Shown piece by piece: positions 9,988-18,185 of a stretch of DNA of 64,000 bases. The translations under genes and the position numbers were made by a program. The notes under the pieces were generated by a model. That model saw only the letters and a program-made list of their open reading frames with translations, was not told where the DNA came from and searched no databases. Source of the DNA: AG-339-G14 sp902553315 (GTDB lineage Bacteria > Pseudomonadota > Gammaproteobacteria > Magnimaribacterales > AG-339-G14); contig CACDKN010000001.1 of assembly GCA_902553315.1 (NCBI GenBank), positions 62,001 to 126,000 of the forward strand, given 5' to 3'. How positions within the stretch are numbered: position 1 is the first letter of the stretch; every line of letters starts with the position of its first letter.

Positions 9988-9993
9988 TATAAT
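9988..9993 (+). promoter_or_regulatory. Putative -10 element of tolC (leaderless arrangement)
   Basis: A consensus TATAAT ends 6 nt before the ATG at 10000. A TTTACA at 9963-9968 could be a -35, but its spacing of 19 nt is long. No Shine-Dalgarno precedes the ATG. Confidence 0.45.
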
Positions 9994-9999
9994 TTTGAA

Positions 10000-11343
10000 A
10001 TGCACAAAAGAGCTGTAATTTCGTTTTTTTTAATCTTTTTTTCATTGTTTGTTAAAGCTGAATCTCTAAACCTAGCTGAAGTTTATGAAATAGCGTTGAA
10101 AAAGGATCCAGAGCTTAAGATAGCCGAAGCTACCTTTAAAGCTGAAAAAGAAGCTAAAGCTAAAGGAATTGCAGGTCTATTGCCAAGCATCACTACTAGA
10201 GGAATTACAAGTTGGAATGAGTCTGAAGTGCTACGTGGTCCGCAATCTACGTTTTTTGATGGCACTGGAAATAATACCTATGGTTATTCTGCTGATTTAA
10301 TTCAGCCAATTTTTCGTGTAGATAGATGGTTTCAATTTAGTCAGGGCAAAGCAATGAGTGAAGTTGCAAAAGCAAAATTCGCTTTTGCTCAGCAAGAAAC
10401 TATTACAAGGGTGGCTCAAGCCTACTTCAACTTGTTAAAAGCAAATAAGAATCTTGAAGTAGCAGTGGCCGAAGAGAATGCAATCAAGCGTCAAAGAGAC
10501 ATTTCAAAAAGATTATTTGAAGAAGGCGTTTCGTCTGTTACTGACTTTCAAGAAGCGCAAGCTTTTTATGATTTATCTAAAGTTTCTAGAATAGCCAGTG
10601 AAGGTCAATTGGAATTCGCGAAAGAAGCGTTGGTAGCAATAATTGGAGAGGCTCCTAATTTAACTGATCTAAATTCGGATTTTCCAATCAGTTCTCCAAA
10701 TCCAAAATCACAAGAAGAATGGGTTGGTATAGGATTAACGAATAATTTCTCTCTTAAGGCAGCAAAACTTGCAACTAGAGCTTCTAAACGAAATGCTCAA
10801 AGTAAACTTTCGGATCATTTTCCTGATGTAGACCTTGTTGCTAACATTACTAGAAATAATAGTAGACAACCATCTTTCGAAGGTGGAAATTTTAGTTTTG
10901 AAAAAAATTATATTGAGGACAGAAAATTTAGCCTTCAGTTTTCATGGCCTTTGATGGCGGGAGGCTTGATAAGCTCTGAAAGGAGGGAGGCTTACGCATA
11001 TTTTGAAAAAGCTGAGCAGGAAGAAATTTTGATGGAGAGAAAAACTAAGCAACAAATAAAATCTATGTACTCCTCGGTTTTAACAAATTTGGCAAACGTG
11101 AAGGCTAGAGAACAAGCACTAAAATCTTCCGAATTAGCACTCAAAGCTACTAGGTTTGGGTATGAATCTGATACGAGAAATATTGTTGATCTTTTAAATG
11201 CCGAAAGAAATTTTTTCTCTGCGCAAAGAGACTTCAATTCTTCAAAATATGATTTTATTATCGCTGAATTAGGTCTTAAATTATCTGCAGGTGCTTTAAC
11301 GCCAATGGATATTTACGACATAAGTAATTTTATGACTAAATAA
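10000..11343 (+). CDS. tolC: TolC family outer membrane efflux channel
   Basis: A 447-aa outer-membrane efflux protein. The N-terminus has a signal peptide ending near VKA-ES. Two internally similar OEP repeats follow, with long amphipathic helices (EEGVSSVTDFQEAQAFYDLSK and YESDTRNIVDLLNAERNFFSAQ), as in TolC-type trimers. It forms the exit duct for RND/ABC pumps and type I secretion. An in-frame TTG lies 18 nt upstream, but the ATG at 10000 fits the signal peptide and the TATAAT-N6 arrangement better. mutM begins 1 nt after the stop, so the two are co-transcribed. Confidence 0.88.
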   Translation: MHKRAVISFFLIFFSLFVKAESLNLAEVYEIALKKDPELKIAEATFKAEKEAKAKGIAGLLPSITTRGITSWNESEVLRGPQSTFFDGTGNNTYGYSADLIQPIFRVDRWFQFSQGKAMSEVAKAKFAFAQQETITRVAQAYFNLLKANKNLEVAVAEENAIKRQRDISKRLFEEGVSSVTDFQEAQAFYDLSKVSRIASEGQLEFAKEALVAIIGEAPNLTDLNSDFPISSPNPKSQEEWVGIGLTNNFSLKAAKLATRASKRNAQSKLSDHFPDVDLVANITRNNSRQPSFEGGNFSFEKNYIEDRKFSLQFSWPLMAGGLISSERREAYAYFEKAEQEEILMERKTKQQIKSMYSSVLTNLANVKAREQALKSSELALKATRFGYESDTRNIVDLLNAERNFFSAQRDFNSSKYDFIIAELGLKLSAGALTPMDIYDISNFMTK

Positions 11344-11344
11344 A

Positions 11345-12160
11345 ATGCCCGAGCTTCCTGAAGTTGAAACTACTCTGCGCGGCATTTCAAAAAGAATAAT
11401 AAATAAAAAGATTGAATCTTTTAAATCAAGAACACATAAACTTAGATGGCCTATAGATAGGGATCTTAGTCGCTACTTAAAAAACAAAATCATTATCTCT
11501 GCTTGGCGAAGAGGAAAGTATATTATTTTCAATCTTTCAGAAGGTCATCTTCTAATTCATCTTGGGATGTCTGGAAAATTAAGAGTTTTTGATGGTCAGG
11601 TAACGCCAAAAAAACATGAGCATTGGGACTTATCTTTCACTGATGGCTGGACACTTAGATATACAGATATAAGAAAATTTGGGGCTCTTGTAAAAATAAA
11701 AGAAAAACCTGAAGAACATAACTTGCTTAAAAACCTAGGTCCTGAACCCCTTGGTAATGAATTCAATAGTGAGTATCTATTTCAGTGCACTAGAAAGAGG
11801 ACGCGTCCGATCAAAAACCTAATTATGGACGCAAACGTAGTCACTGGAGTTGGAAATATTTATGCCAATGAAGCTTTATTTCTTGCCGGCATAAGGCCAA
11901 GAAAACAATCTAGAAGACTAACCAAATTAAATTGCGAGGATTTGGTTTCAGCAATTCGCCAAACTCTTCAAGAAGCAATAGAAGCTGGAGGGACTACTCT
12001 AAAAGATTATACGAATGCCGACGAAGCTCCTGGTTACTTTAAAAAGAAATTAAGAGTTTACGATCGGGGCAACAAACCATGCCTAACCTGTGGAACTCAA
12101 TTAAAAATTATAAGACAAACAAATAGACAAACTGTTTATTGTCCAAGTTGTCAAAAATGA
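11345..12160 (+). CDS. mutM: Formamidopyrimidine-DNA glycosylase
   Basis: A 271-aa Fpg/MutM starting with the invariant PELPEVET, in which Pro2 is the nucleophile and Glu3 the catalytic acid. The middle holds the helix-two-turn-helix (LIMDANVVTGVGNIYANEALF). The C-terminus has the four-cysteine zinc finger CLTC...CPSC used to grip damaged DNA. It removes 8-oxoguanine and FaPy lesions. Full length, and translated directly behind tolC. It converges with coaD, leaving 3 nt between the stop codons. Confidence 0.95.
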   Translation: MPELPEVETTLRGISKRIINKKIESFKSRTHKLRWPIDRDLSRYLKNKIIISAWRRGKYIIFNLSEGHLLIHLGMSGKLRVFDGQVTPKKHEHWDLSFTDGWTLRYTDIRKFGALVKIKEKPEEHNLLKNLGPEPLGNEFNSEYLFQCTRKRTRPIKNLIMDANVVTGVGNIYANEALFLAGIRPRKQSRRLTKLNCEDLVSAIRQTLQEAIEAGGTTLKDYTNADEAPGYFKKKLRVYDRGNKPCLTCGTQLKIIRQTNRQTVYCPSCQK

Positions 12161-12163
12161 TTT

Positions 12164-12643
12164 TTAAGAATATTTAGACTTAAGGGCTTCAAGTGATACT
12201 GGATGAACAAATTCGGAAACATCGCCACCCATTTTGCAAATCTCTTTAACTAAGGTTGAAGAGATATAAGAATACTTTTCTTTTGGAGTTAAAAATACGC
12301 TTTCTAATTCAGGCATCATTGCACGATTCATATTAGCCAATTGAAATTCATACTCAAAATCAGCAACCACTCTCAATCCACGAATCAATATTTTAGCGTT
12401 ATTGTCTTTTGCGAGATCAACCAAAAGACCGGAAAAGCCAATAACTGTAACTTTAGGGTTATCTGAGAAAATCTTATTGGCTATTTCTTTTCTTTCATCC
12501 AGAGAAAATAATGGACTTTTAGCTTCACTAGCAGCAATAGCTATGACGACTGAATCAAAAAGTTCACAAGCGCGCTCGATTAAATCGACATGTCCTTTCG
12601 TGATAGGATCAAAAGTTCCAGGATAAATAGCTTTTTGACTCAC
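12164..12643 (-). CDS. coaD: Phosphopantetheine adenylyltransferase
   Basis: A 159-aa CoaD that adenylylates 4'-phosphopantetheine, the penultimate step of CoA synthesis. The nucleotidyltransferase motif PGTFDPITKGH occupies residues 8-18, and the C-terminal YISSTLVKE matches the conserved ISSTxVR motif. The start is GTG at 12643. A TATAAT ends 6 nt upstream and no Shine-Dalgarno is present. The promoter lies inside a 44-nt palindrome between this gene and katG. Confidence 0.95.
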   Translation of the reverse strand: MSQKAIYPGTFDPITKGHVDLIERACELFDSVVIAIAASEAKSPLFSLDERKEIANKIFSDNPKVTVIGFSGLLVDLAKDNNAKILIRGLRVVADFEYEFQLANMNRAMMPELESVFLTPKEKYSYISSTLVKEICKMGGDVSEFVHPVSLEALKSKYS

Positions 12644-12645
12644 AA

Positions 12646-12689
12646 GGGTATTATATTCTATTTACTTAAGTAATTTAGAATAAATACCC
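12646..12689. repeat. 44-nt near-perfect palindrome upstream of coaD
   Basis: Two arms of about 21 nt meet at a central TTACTTAAGTAA (12662-12673) with no loop. Going outward, ATTCTA pairs with TAGAAT and GGGTAT pairs with ATACCC; only small mismatched or bulged positions intervene. It fills almost the whole katG-coaD gap. It could be a katG 3' hairpin (there is no U tract), a dimeric-regulator operator, or a cruciform. It contains the coaD -10 element in its left arm. Confidence 0.7.
12650..12655 (-). promoter_or_regulatory. Putative -10 element of coaD (leaderless arrangement)
   Basis: A consensus TATAAT on the minus strand ends 6 nt before the GTG start of coaD. It is embedded in the outer part of the 44-nt palindrome, so hairpin or protein binding there would affect transcription initiation. 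Confidence 0.45.
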
Positions 12690-12708
12690 CAGAGTAGTTA
12701 TGAGAGAG

Positions 12709-14847
12709 TTAGAACAAATCTGCGTTCATGACTTTATTCCAAGCACTGACAAAGTCTTTAACAAATTTTTCCTTATTGTCTTCAGTCGCGTATACCTCTA
12801 CCAAGGCTCTCAATTGAGAATTAGACCCAAAAACTAAGTCTGCTCTTGAAGCGGTTCTAGTCTTTTCACCTGTGACTCGATCAAACGCTTCATAAGAGTT
12901 TCCAGTACCGTTGGGTTTCCACTGGACTCTCATGTCTAGAAGCGTTTTAAAATAGTCATTTGATAACTCATCAGTGTTTTCAGATACTAATCCATAGTCA
13001 TTGGCTGTGATTCCTAAAGATCTCATACCTCCAATAAGAACAGTCATTTCTGGAGCTGTAAGTCCAAGTAATTGTGATTTATCAAGCATAATCTCTTCAG
13101 CGCTGACGCTAAGACCTGATCTGTGATAATTTCTAAATGCACAAGACAATGGTTCTAGGTATTCGAAGGAATCAGCATCAGTTTGCTCTTGAGTAGCATC
13201 GCCTCGACCAGGAGTAAAAGGTACTTCTACTCCAGTTGCTTTTTCTATCCCTATATTTCCAGCAAGGATAATTACATCCGCAATAGATGCGCCAGATTCC
13301 TGAGCTATGCTTTCGTATATTTCTAAAACTTTTGAAAGTTGCTCTGGTTTATTTGCTTCCCAATCTTTTTGTGGAGCTAAACGAATTCTTGCTCCGTTTG
13401 CACCTCCACGCATGTCCGAGCCTCGATAAGTTGAAGCACTAGCCCAAGCAGTCTCAACCATTTCTTGGATGCTCAAACCGCTAGCTTCTATTTTGCTTTT
13501 GACTGAAGCGATATCATAATCTGTGGATCCATCGTTTATAGGGTCTTGCCAAATAAGATCTTCTTCTGGAACCTCTGGGCCCATATAATTTGACTTTGGC
13601 CCCATATCTCTGTGCAGAAGCTTGAACCAAGCTTTAGCAAAAGCATCTGCAAATTCATCTGGGTTATTAAGAAAATGTTCAGAGATTTTCTTATAACTCG
13701 GATCAGTTTTCATAGCGATGTCAGTGGTGGCCATAATGGTAGGCTCTTTTTTACTAGGATCATGAGCACTAGGAGCCATGTCTTCTTCTTTCTGATCTTT
13801 CGCATACCATTGATGAGCGCCAGCAGGACTTTTACCAAGCTCCCAATCGTATTTAAAGAGTAATTCGAAATAGCCATTGTCCCACTGAATTGGATTGGTT
13901 GTCCAAGCGCCTTCGAGTCCGCTTGTGATAGCGTCTTGACCAAGTCCAGTACCGTGAGTATTGGTCCAACCAAGGCCCATTTGCTCTATTGGAGCACCCT
14001 CTGGTTCAGCTTGGACTAAGTCTGCGTCTCCAGCTCCATGACATTTACCAAAAGTGTGTCCGCCAGCTACTAAAGCAACAGTCTCATAATCATTCATGGC
14101 CATTCTTCCAAAAGTGGTTCGAATATCGTGTGCGCTAGCCATAGGATCTGGATTTGCATCTGGGCCTTGAGGATTTACATAAATCAATCCCATTTGCACA
14201 GCCGCGAGAGGATTATTCAGCTCTCTTTCTCCTTGATAACGAGTGTTTTCTAGCCATTGCTCTTCAACTCCCCAAAGAATGTCTTCTTCTGGCGCCCAAA
14301 TGTCAGGTCTACCACCGCTGAAGCCATAAGTTTTACCACCCATTGACTCTATCGCGACATTACCGGAAAGAATTAACAAGTCTGCCCAGCTGATTTTATT
14401 TCCGTATTTTTCTTTTATGGGCCAGAGAAGCCGTCTAGCTTTATCTAGATTTCCATTATCAGGCCAGCTATTTAAAGGAGCAAAACGTTGTGCTCCAGTT
14501 CCTCCGCCACCTCTACCATCTGTGGAACGGTAGGTACCAGCCGCATGCCAAGTCAATCTGATAAAAAACGGACCATAATGGCCATAATCTGCAGGCCACC
14601 AATCTTGTGAATCTGTCATCAAATCCAACAAATCTTGCTTTAGAGCAAAATAGTCAAGCTTTTCAAACTCAGATTTATAATCAAAGTCCTCTCCCATTGG
14701 ATTTGATTTTCTATCGTGTTGATGAAGAATGCTTAAGTTTAATTGGTCTGGCCACCAATCTTTGTTAGAAGTTCCGCTTGTTGTATTTTTAGTCATCGAA
14801 CCATGCATGACTGGACATTTTTCAATATTTGATTCTGTGTTATCCAT
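12709..14847 (-). CDS. katG: Catalase-peroxidase
   Basis: A 712-aa bifunctional haem catalase-peroxidase with the duplicated peroxidase fold. Distal residues lie in RLTWHAAGTYRSTDGRGG. The proximal histidine lies in VALVAGGHTFGK. The Trp-Tyr-Met adduct partners are visible as the W of TWHAAG, the Y of MGLIYVNPQGP and the M of IEQMGLGW. The degenerate C-terminal half includes MRGGANGARIRLAPQ. It detoxifies H2O2. It is divergent from oxyR across 105 nt, the standard OxyR-katG control arrangement. A GAGGG ribosome site precedes the ATG. Confidence 0.97.
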   Translation of the reverse strand: MDNTESNIEKCPVMHGSMTKNTTSGTSNKDWWPDQLNLSILHQHDRKSNPMGEDFDYKSEFEKLDYFALKQDLLDLMTDSQDWWPADYGHYGPFFIRLTWHAAGTYRSTDGRGGGGTGAQRFAPLNSWPDNGNLDKARRLLWPIKEKYGNKISWADLLILSGNVAIESMGGKTYGFSGGRPDIWAPEEDILWGVEEQWLENTRYQGERELNNPLAAVQMGLIYVNPQGPDANPDPMASAHDIRTTFGRMAMNDYETVALVAGGHTFGKCHGAGDADLVQAEPEGAPIEQMGLGWTNTHGTGLGQDAITSGLEGAWTTNPIQWDNGYFELLFKYDWELGKSPAGAHQWYAKDQKEEDMAPSAHDPSKKEPTIMATTDIAMKTDPSYKKISEHFLNNPDEFADAFAKAWFKLLHRDMGPKSNYMGPEVPEEDLIWQDPINDGSTDYDIASVKSKIEASGLSIQEMVETAWASASTYRGSDMRGGANGARIRLAPQKDWEANKPEQLSKVLEIYESIAQESGASIADVIILAGNIGIEKATGVEVPFTPGRGDATQEQTDADSFEYLEPLSCAFRNYHRSGLSVSAEEIMLDKSQLLGLTAPEMTVLIGGMRSLGITANDYGLVSENTDELSNDYFKTLLDMRVQWKPNGTGNSYEAFDRVTGEKTRTASRADLVFGSNSQLRALVEVYATEDNKEKFVKDFVSAWNKVMNADLF

Positions 14848-14931
14848 ATTACCCTCTTATTTATAAAAAAAACTTATATTAATGTACTATTAAAAATTGT
14901 ATTGATAAATATATATTTTTCCAATAAATAA

Positions 14932-14946
14932 TTCGATAAAATCGAA
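14932..14946. promoter_or_regulatory. Inverted repeat in katG-oxyR intergenic region
   Basis: TTCGAT-AAA-ATCGAA is a perfect 6+6 palindrome with the T-N11-A form expected of LysR-type regulators. It ends 6 nt before the oxyR ATG. It could be an OxyR autoregulatory site, but it does not match the four-block ATAG consensus of E. coli OxyR. Confidence 0.4.
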
Positions 14947-14952
14947 CATAAA

Positions 14953-15864
14953 ATGATCACCATTAAACAAATAAACTATGCTCTTGCTGTTGCAGAAACA
15001 CTGCACTTCAAAAAAGCCGCTGAGAAATGCTTTGTTTCACCATCTACCCTAAGCAATGCTATTACTGAAATGGAGGCACAGCTTGGAATTCAGATATTTG
15101 AAAGAAATAACAAGAACGTAATAATTACAAAATTAGGATCTTTGGTAATTGAAAAAGCTCAAGGAATTAAGACTGATATCGACGACATCAATAAAATTTG
15201 TGAATTAAATTCAGAGCCCCTTTCAAGTAAAATTTCACTTGGAATAATTCCAACCATTGGCCCTTTTTTATTGCCCGTTCTTCTGCCGAAAATTAAAGAA
15301 GATTTTCCTAACTTAACTTTAAATATCGTAGAGGCCCAAACAGATGTCCTGCTGAGAAAAATTTCTTCTGGTGAAATCGAATTAGCTATTTTAGCTCTGC
15401 CTTTTGAAACTTCAGGATTTAATGTACATAAATTTTGGATTGAAAATTTTTTTTGGATTAGCAAGAAAGAAGATCCAAGATCTAAAAAAAAATCTATCAA
15501 AGCTAAAGAGCTTGATCTAGGCGAACTTATTATGCTTGAAGAAGGAAATTGTCTAAAAGATCATATCTTAAACGCTTGCAAAATAAAGAATACCTCAAAA
15601 ATTACTTTCAATGCTTCTACTCTTAGTACTTCGATAGAGCTTGTGAAAGGAGGCATAGGAACAACTCTTGTTCCAGAGATGGCAGTAAATAAATTACTTT
15701 CTGCTAATCCAGAATTGGCAAAAACGGAATTAGACGAAAAAGGACCTCACAGAGAAATTGCCCTTGTTTCGAGAATGAATTATTCAGGAAAAAGAGACAT
15801 AGACAAATTAATCCACTTATTCACCAAGGAGCTAAAGGATCATAAAAATATCAAAGTAAGTTAA
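14953..15864 (+). CDS. oxyR: OxyR-type hydrogen peroxide-sensing LysR regulator
   Basis: A 303-aa LysR-family activator with an N-terminal winged helix (residues about 1-60: HFKKAAEKCFVSPSTLSNAI) and a periplasmic-binding-like sensor domain. The sensor has EEGNCLKDHILNAC, with C200 and C209 matching the E. coli OxyR redox pair C199/C208 in both spacing and context. Oxidation to the disulfide would activate katG, its divergent neighbour. It converges with corC, with a 4-nt overlap. Confidence 0.92.
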   Translation: MITIKQINYALAVAETLHFKKAAEKCFVSPSTLSNAITEMEAQLGIQIFERNNKNVIITKLGSLVIEKAQGIKTDIDDINKICELNSEPLSSKISLGIIPTIGPFLLPVLLPKIKEDFPNLTLNIVEAQTDVLLRKISSGEIELAILALPFETSGFNVHKFWIENFFWISKKEDPRSKKKSIKAKELDLGELIMLEEGNCLKDHILNACKIKNTSKITFNASTLSTSIELVKGGIGTTLVPEMAVNKLLSANPELAKTELDEKGPHREIALVSRMNYSGKRDIDKLIHLFTKELKDHKNIKVS

Positions 15865-16748
15865 TCTTGAATTTCGACTTTAATCTTTTTAATTTGTCTT
15901 TTATTTGATGACAATATAGAAAATTTTAAATTTTCTAACTTTATCGATTCGCCTGTTTTAGGAAATCTACCAAATTTATTCGTAACAAACCCACCAATCG
16001 TGTCGAAATCCTCATCGGAGAAATCCGTATTAAATTTTGAGTTGAATTGCTCAATTTCAGTAATTGCTTGAACATTAAATTCTTTATTGGATTTTTGAAT
16101 AATTCTTGTCTCTTCATCGATATCTGTTTCATCTTCTATCTCGCCAACTATTTCCTCTAGAACATCTTCAATGGTTACCAATCCACTGACTTCCCCGAAT
16201 TCGTCTACAACCAGAGCCATATGACTTCTATTGGATTTAAATTCATCCAAGAGAACATTTATCTTCTTACTTTCTGGAATATGATTTACAGGTCTTACTA
16301 TTTCTTGGAAGTCAAAACTATTTATGTCTAGCCTTTCCTCTATTAATCCTGGTGCAAATTTTAAAAGGTCCTTGGCCAATAAAATTCCGATTATTTTAGA
16401 TTCATCTTCATTAAAAACGGGGAACCTGGAATGCGAAGATTGCACAACTTTCTTAATAAGTTGATCAATGTTGTCTTGTTCATTTATTGAAATCATTTGC
16501 GATCTTGGAACCATTACGTCTCTTACGGGAATAGAGGCAAATTCAATGGTTTCTTCCATCATTTCCAAGACGTCTTTATCAATGATGTTATTTTCTTCAG
16601 CTTCCTTTAAAACCGAAGCCAATTCGTTTTGATTCACGGGCTTGAATGAGAGTTTTCTATAAATCTCTCTAAAGTAATTTCTTGTTCTTTTGAATAAGCC
16701 CAGATTGGTTTTCAACTGAGCCTCAGTACTTGGAGGTTCTTCTTTCAT
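15861..16748 (-). CDS. corC: CorC/YbeX family CBS-domain protein
   Basis: A 295-aa cytosolic protein. It has two CBS motifs at about residues 70-190 (IPVRDVMVPRSQMISI, then NRSHMALVVDEFGEVSGLVTIEDVLEEIVGEI) and a C-terminal CorC_HlyC domain (FDTIGGFVTNKFGRFPKTGE). It is linked to Mg/Co homeostasis and, as YbeX, to ribosome metabolism. It is the last gene of miaB-ybeZ-ybeY-ybeX. In E. coli lnt follows, but here the operon ends against oxyR. Confidence 0.9.
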   Translation of the reverse strand: MKEEPPSTEAQLKTNLGLFKRTRNYFREIYRKLSFKPVNQNELASVLKEAEENNIIDKDVLEMMEETIEFASIPVRDVMVPRSQMISINEQDNIDQLIKKVVQSSHSRFPVFNEDESKIIGILLAKDLLKFAPGLIEERLDINSFDFQEIVRPVNHIPESKKINVLLDEFKSNRSHMALVVDEFGEVSGLVTIEDVLEEIVGEIEDETDIDEETRIIQKSNKEFNVQAITEIEQFNSKFNTDFSDEDFDTIGGFVTNKFGRFPKTGESIKLENLKFSILSSNKRQIKKIKVEIQD

Positions 16749-16749
16749 C

Positions 16750-17211
16750 CTAATAAGGATCTCCTGCAGATATATTTTTCATTATTTTCTTTTCAATCTT
16801 CTCCATTTCATTTTGATCTAATTTTTTCATGTGATCAAACCCTAACAGATGAAGAAGGCCGTGGATTATCATATGTTTTAATCTATTTTCAAAGATTTTT
16901 TTATATTTTTTTGCCTCTTGTTCAATTATTTCTTCGCAAAGAGCTATTTCTCCTATTAAAGTCTTTTTATCGCCAGTTGGAAAATTTTTTGGTAATTCGA
17001 AAGACAAAACATTAGTTGATTTGTCTTGATTACGATATGTCTTATTTAGAACTTTCATTTCTTCTTGACTGACAAAATTTAAATTTAATTGGTGCTGGTC
17101 AGTGAATTGATACCCGACCGTGTTGAAAACTTCAAGAACGATTTCTAAAATTTCTGATTTTGATAATTTGGTGAATTTTGTTGATTTTAAATTATTTAAA
17201 GTTAAATCCAT
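16750..17211 (-). CDS. ybeY: Endoribonuclease YbeY (rRNA maturation factor)
   Basis: A 153-aa UPF0054 metalloprotein. The zinc motif HGLLHLLGFDH supplies H117, H121 and H127. It acts in 16S rRNA 3' maturation and 70S quality control. Its start touches the stop of ybeZ and it ends 1 nt before corC, so the three are translated as a unit. Confidence 0.95.
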   Translation of the reverse strand: MDLTLNNLKSTKFTKLSKSEILEIVLEVFNTVGYQFTDQHQLNLNFVSQEEMKVLNKTYRNQDKSTNVLSFELPKNFPTGDKKTLIGEIALCEEIIEQEAKKYKKIFENRLKHMIIHGLLHLLGFDHMKKLDQNEMEKIEKKIMKNISAGDPY

Positions 17212-18182
17212 TAATTATTCTTACGTTCATAAGCTTCAATAATTTTTTGCACTAAATTGTGTCTCACAACATCATCGGGATGAAAGTAATGAAAAGCTAT
17301 ATCCTTTTGAGAGTCTAATATTTTAATTGCATCGGCAAGTCCTGAAGGAGTTCCTTTAGGCAAATCTGTCTGGGTAATATCTCCTGTAACAACCGCGGTT
17401 GAGCCAAAACCAATTCTCGTTAAAAACATTTTCATTTGAGCAGGAGTACAATTTTGCGCTTCATCCAAAATTAAAAATGAATCGTTTAAAGTCCTGCCTC
17501 GCATGTATGCCAAGGGCGCAACTTCAATTTTTCCATTTTCAATAAGTCTGCCAACTTTTTCTGGGCCCATCATATCGAATAAAGCGTCATAAAGAGGTCT
17601 TAGATATGGATCTACTTTTTGTGAAAGATCGCCTGGCAAAAATCCAAGATGCTCGCCAGCTTCAACGGCTGGTCTAGTAAGAATAATTTTATTAACTTTT
17701 TCTTCAACAAACATGTTGACCGCAGCGGCAACAGCAATATAAGTTTTACCTGTTCCAGCTGGCCCCACTCCAAATGCTATGTCGTGATCTAAAATTGACT
17801 GGACAAATTTTTCTTGAGCTTTATTTCTTGGAGTTACGTAAAGTTTTGGCGTTTGAATAGTGAAATCTTGTTCAGTCTCTAACTCAAAAATCGTCCCGTT
17901 CGAATCTGAAGCTGTACCATTTAACGCTCTACAAATTGAAAAGTGAACCTCATCGGGAGAAACAGAATCACTTGTCTCTGCGAGAGAGGCTAAATCTTCA
18001 AGAATCATCCTTGCTTTAACCACGTTATTTTTTTCACCAGAAATAGAAAAACTATTTCCTCTACTCTTAATCTTTATCGCAAGAGAATTTTCAATTTGTT
18101 CTATGTTTGAATTTACAGGCCCGCAAATAAGAGAGAGATTCTGTGTCTCTATTTCGGGAAGTTTAAATTTTAATTTCGGCAT
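17211..18182 (-). CDS. ybeZ: PhoH-like ATPase YbeZ
   Basis: A 323-aa PhoH-family protein with an N-terminal KH-like segment and a P-loop at residues 138-147 (GVGPAGTGKT). Walker B is in LILDEAQNCTPAQ, and the GDITQTDLP motif follows. It is a predicted RNA-associated ATPase that partners YbeY. It overlaps ybeY by one base and lies 3 nt after miaB. Confidence 0.93.
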   Translation of the reverse strand: MPKLKFKLPEIETQNLSLICGPVNSNIEQIENSLAIKIKSRGNSFSISGEKNNVVKARMILEDLASLAETSDSVSPDEVHFSICRALNGTASDSNGTIFELETEQDFTIQTPKLYVTPRNKAQEKFVQSILDHDIAFGVGPAGTGKTYIAVAAAVNMFVEEKVNKIILTRPAVEAGEHLGFLPGDLSQKVDPYLRPLYDALFDMMGPEKVGRLIENGKIEVAPLAYMRGRTLNDSFLILDEAQNCTPAQMKMFLTRIGFGSTAVVTGDITQTDLPKGTPSGLADAIKILDSQKDIAFHYFHPDDVVRHNLVQKIIEAYERKNN

Positions 18183-18185
18183 AGA

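Noticed and set aside
9873..9999. TPP riboswitch upstream of thiC
   Set aside because: No CTGAGA element or plausible paired core on the thiC strand, and the gap is shared with the tolC promoter.
9982..9999. TTG start extending tolC by six residues
   Set aside because: It would place polar residues before the signal peptide and overlap the TATAAT element; ATG at 10000 fits better.
12402..12626. Antisense open frame inside coaD
   Set aside because: It is a frame shadow of a well-supported gene with low-complexity sequence and no start signals; the same applies to the many open frames opposite parC, parE, thiC, katG, tkt and polA.
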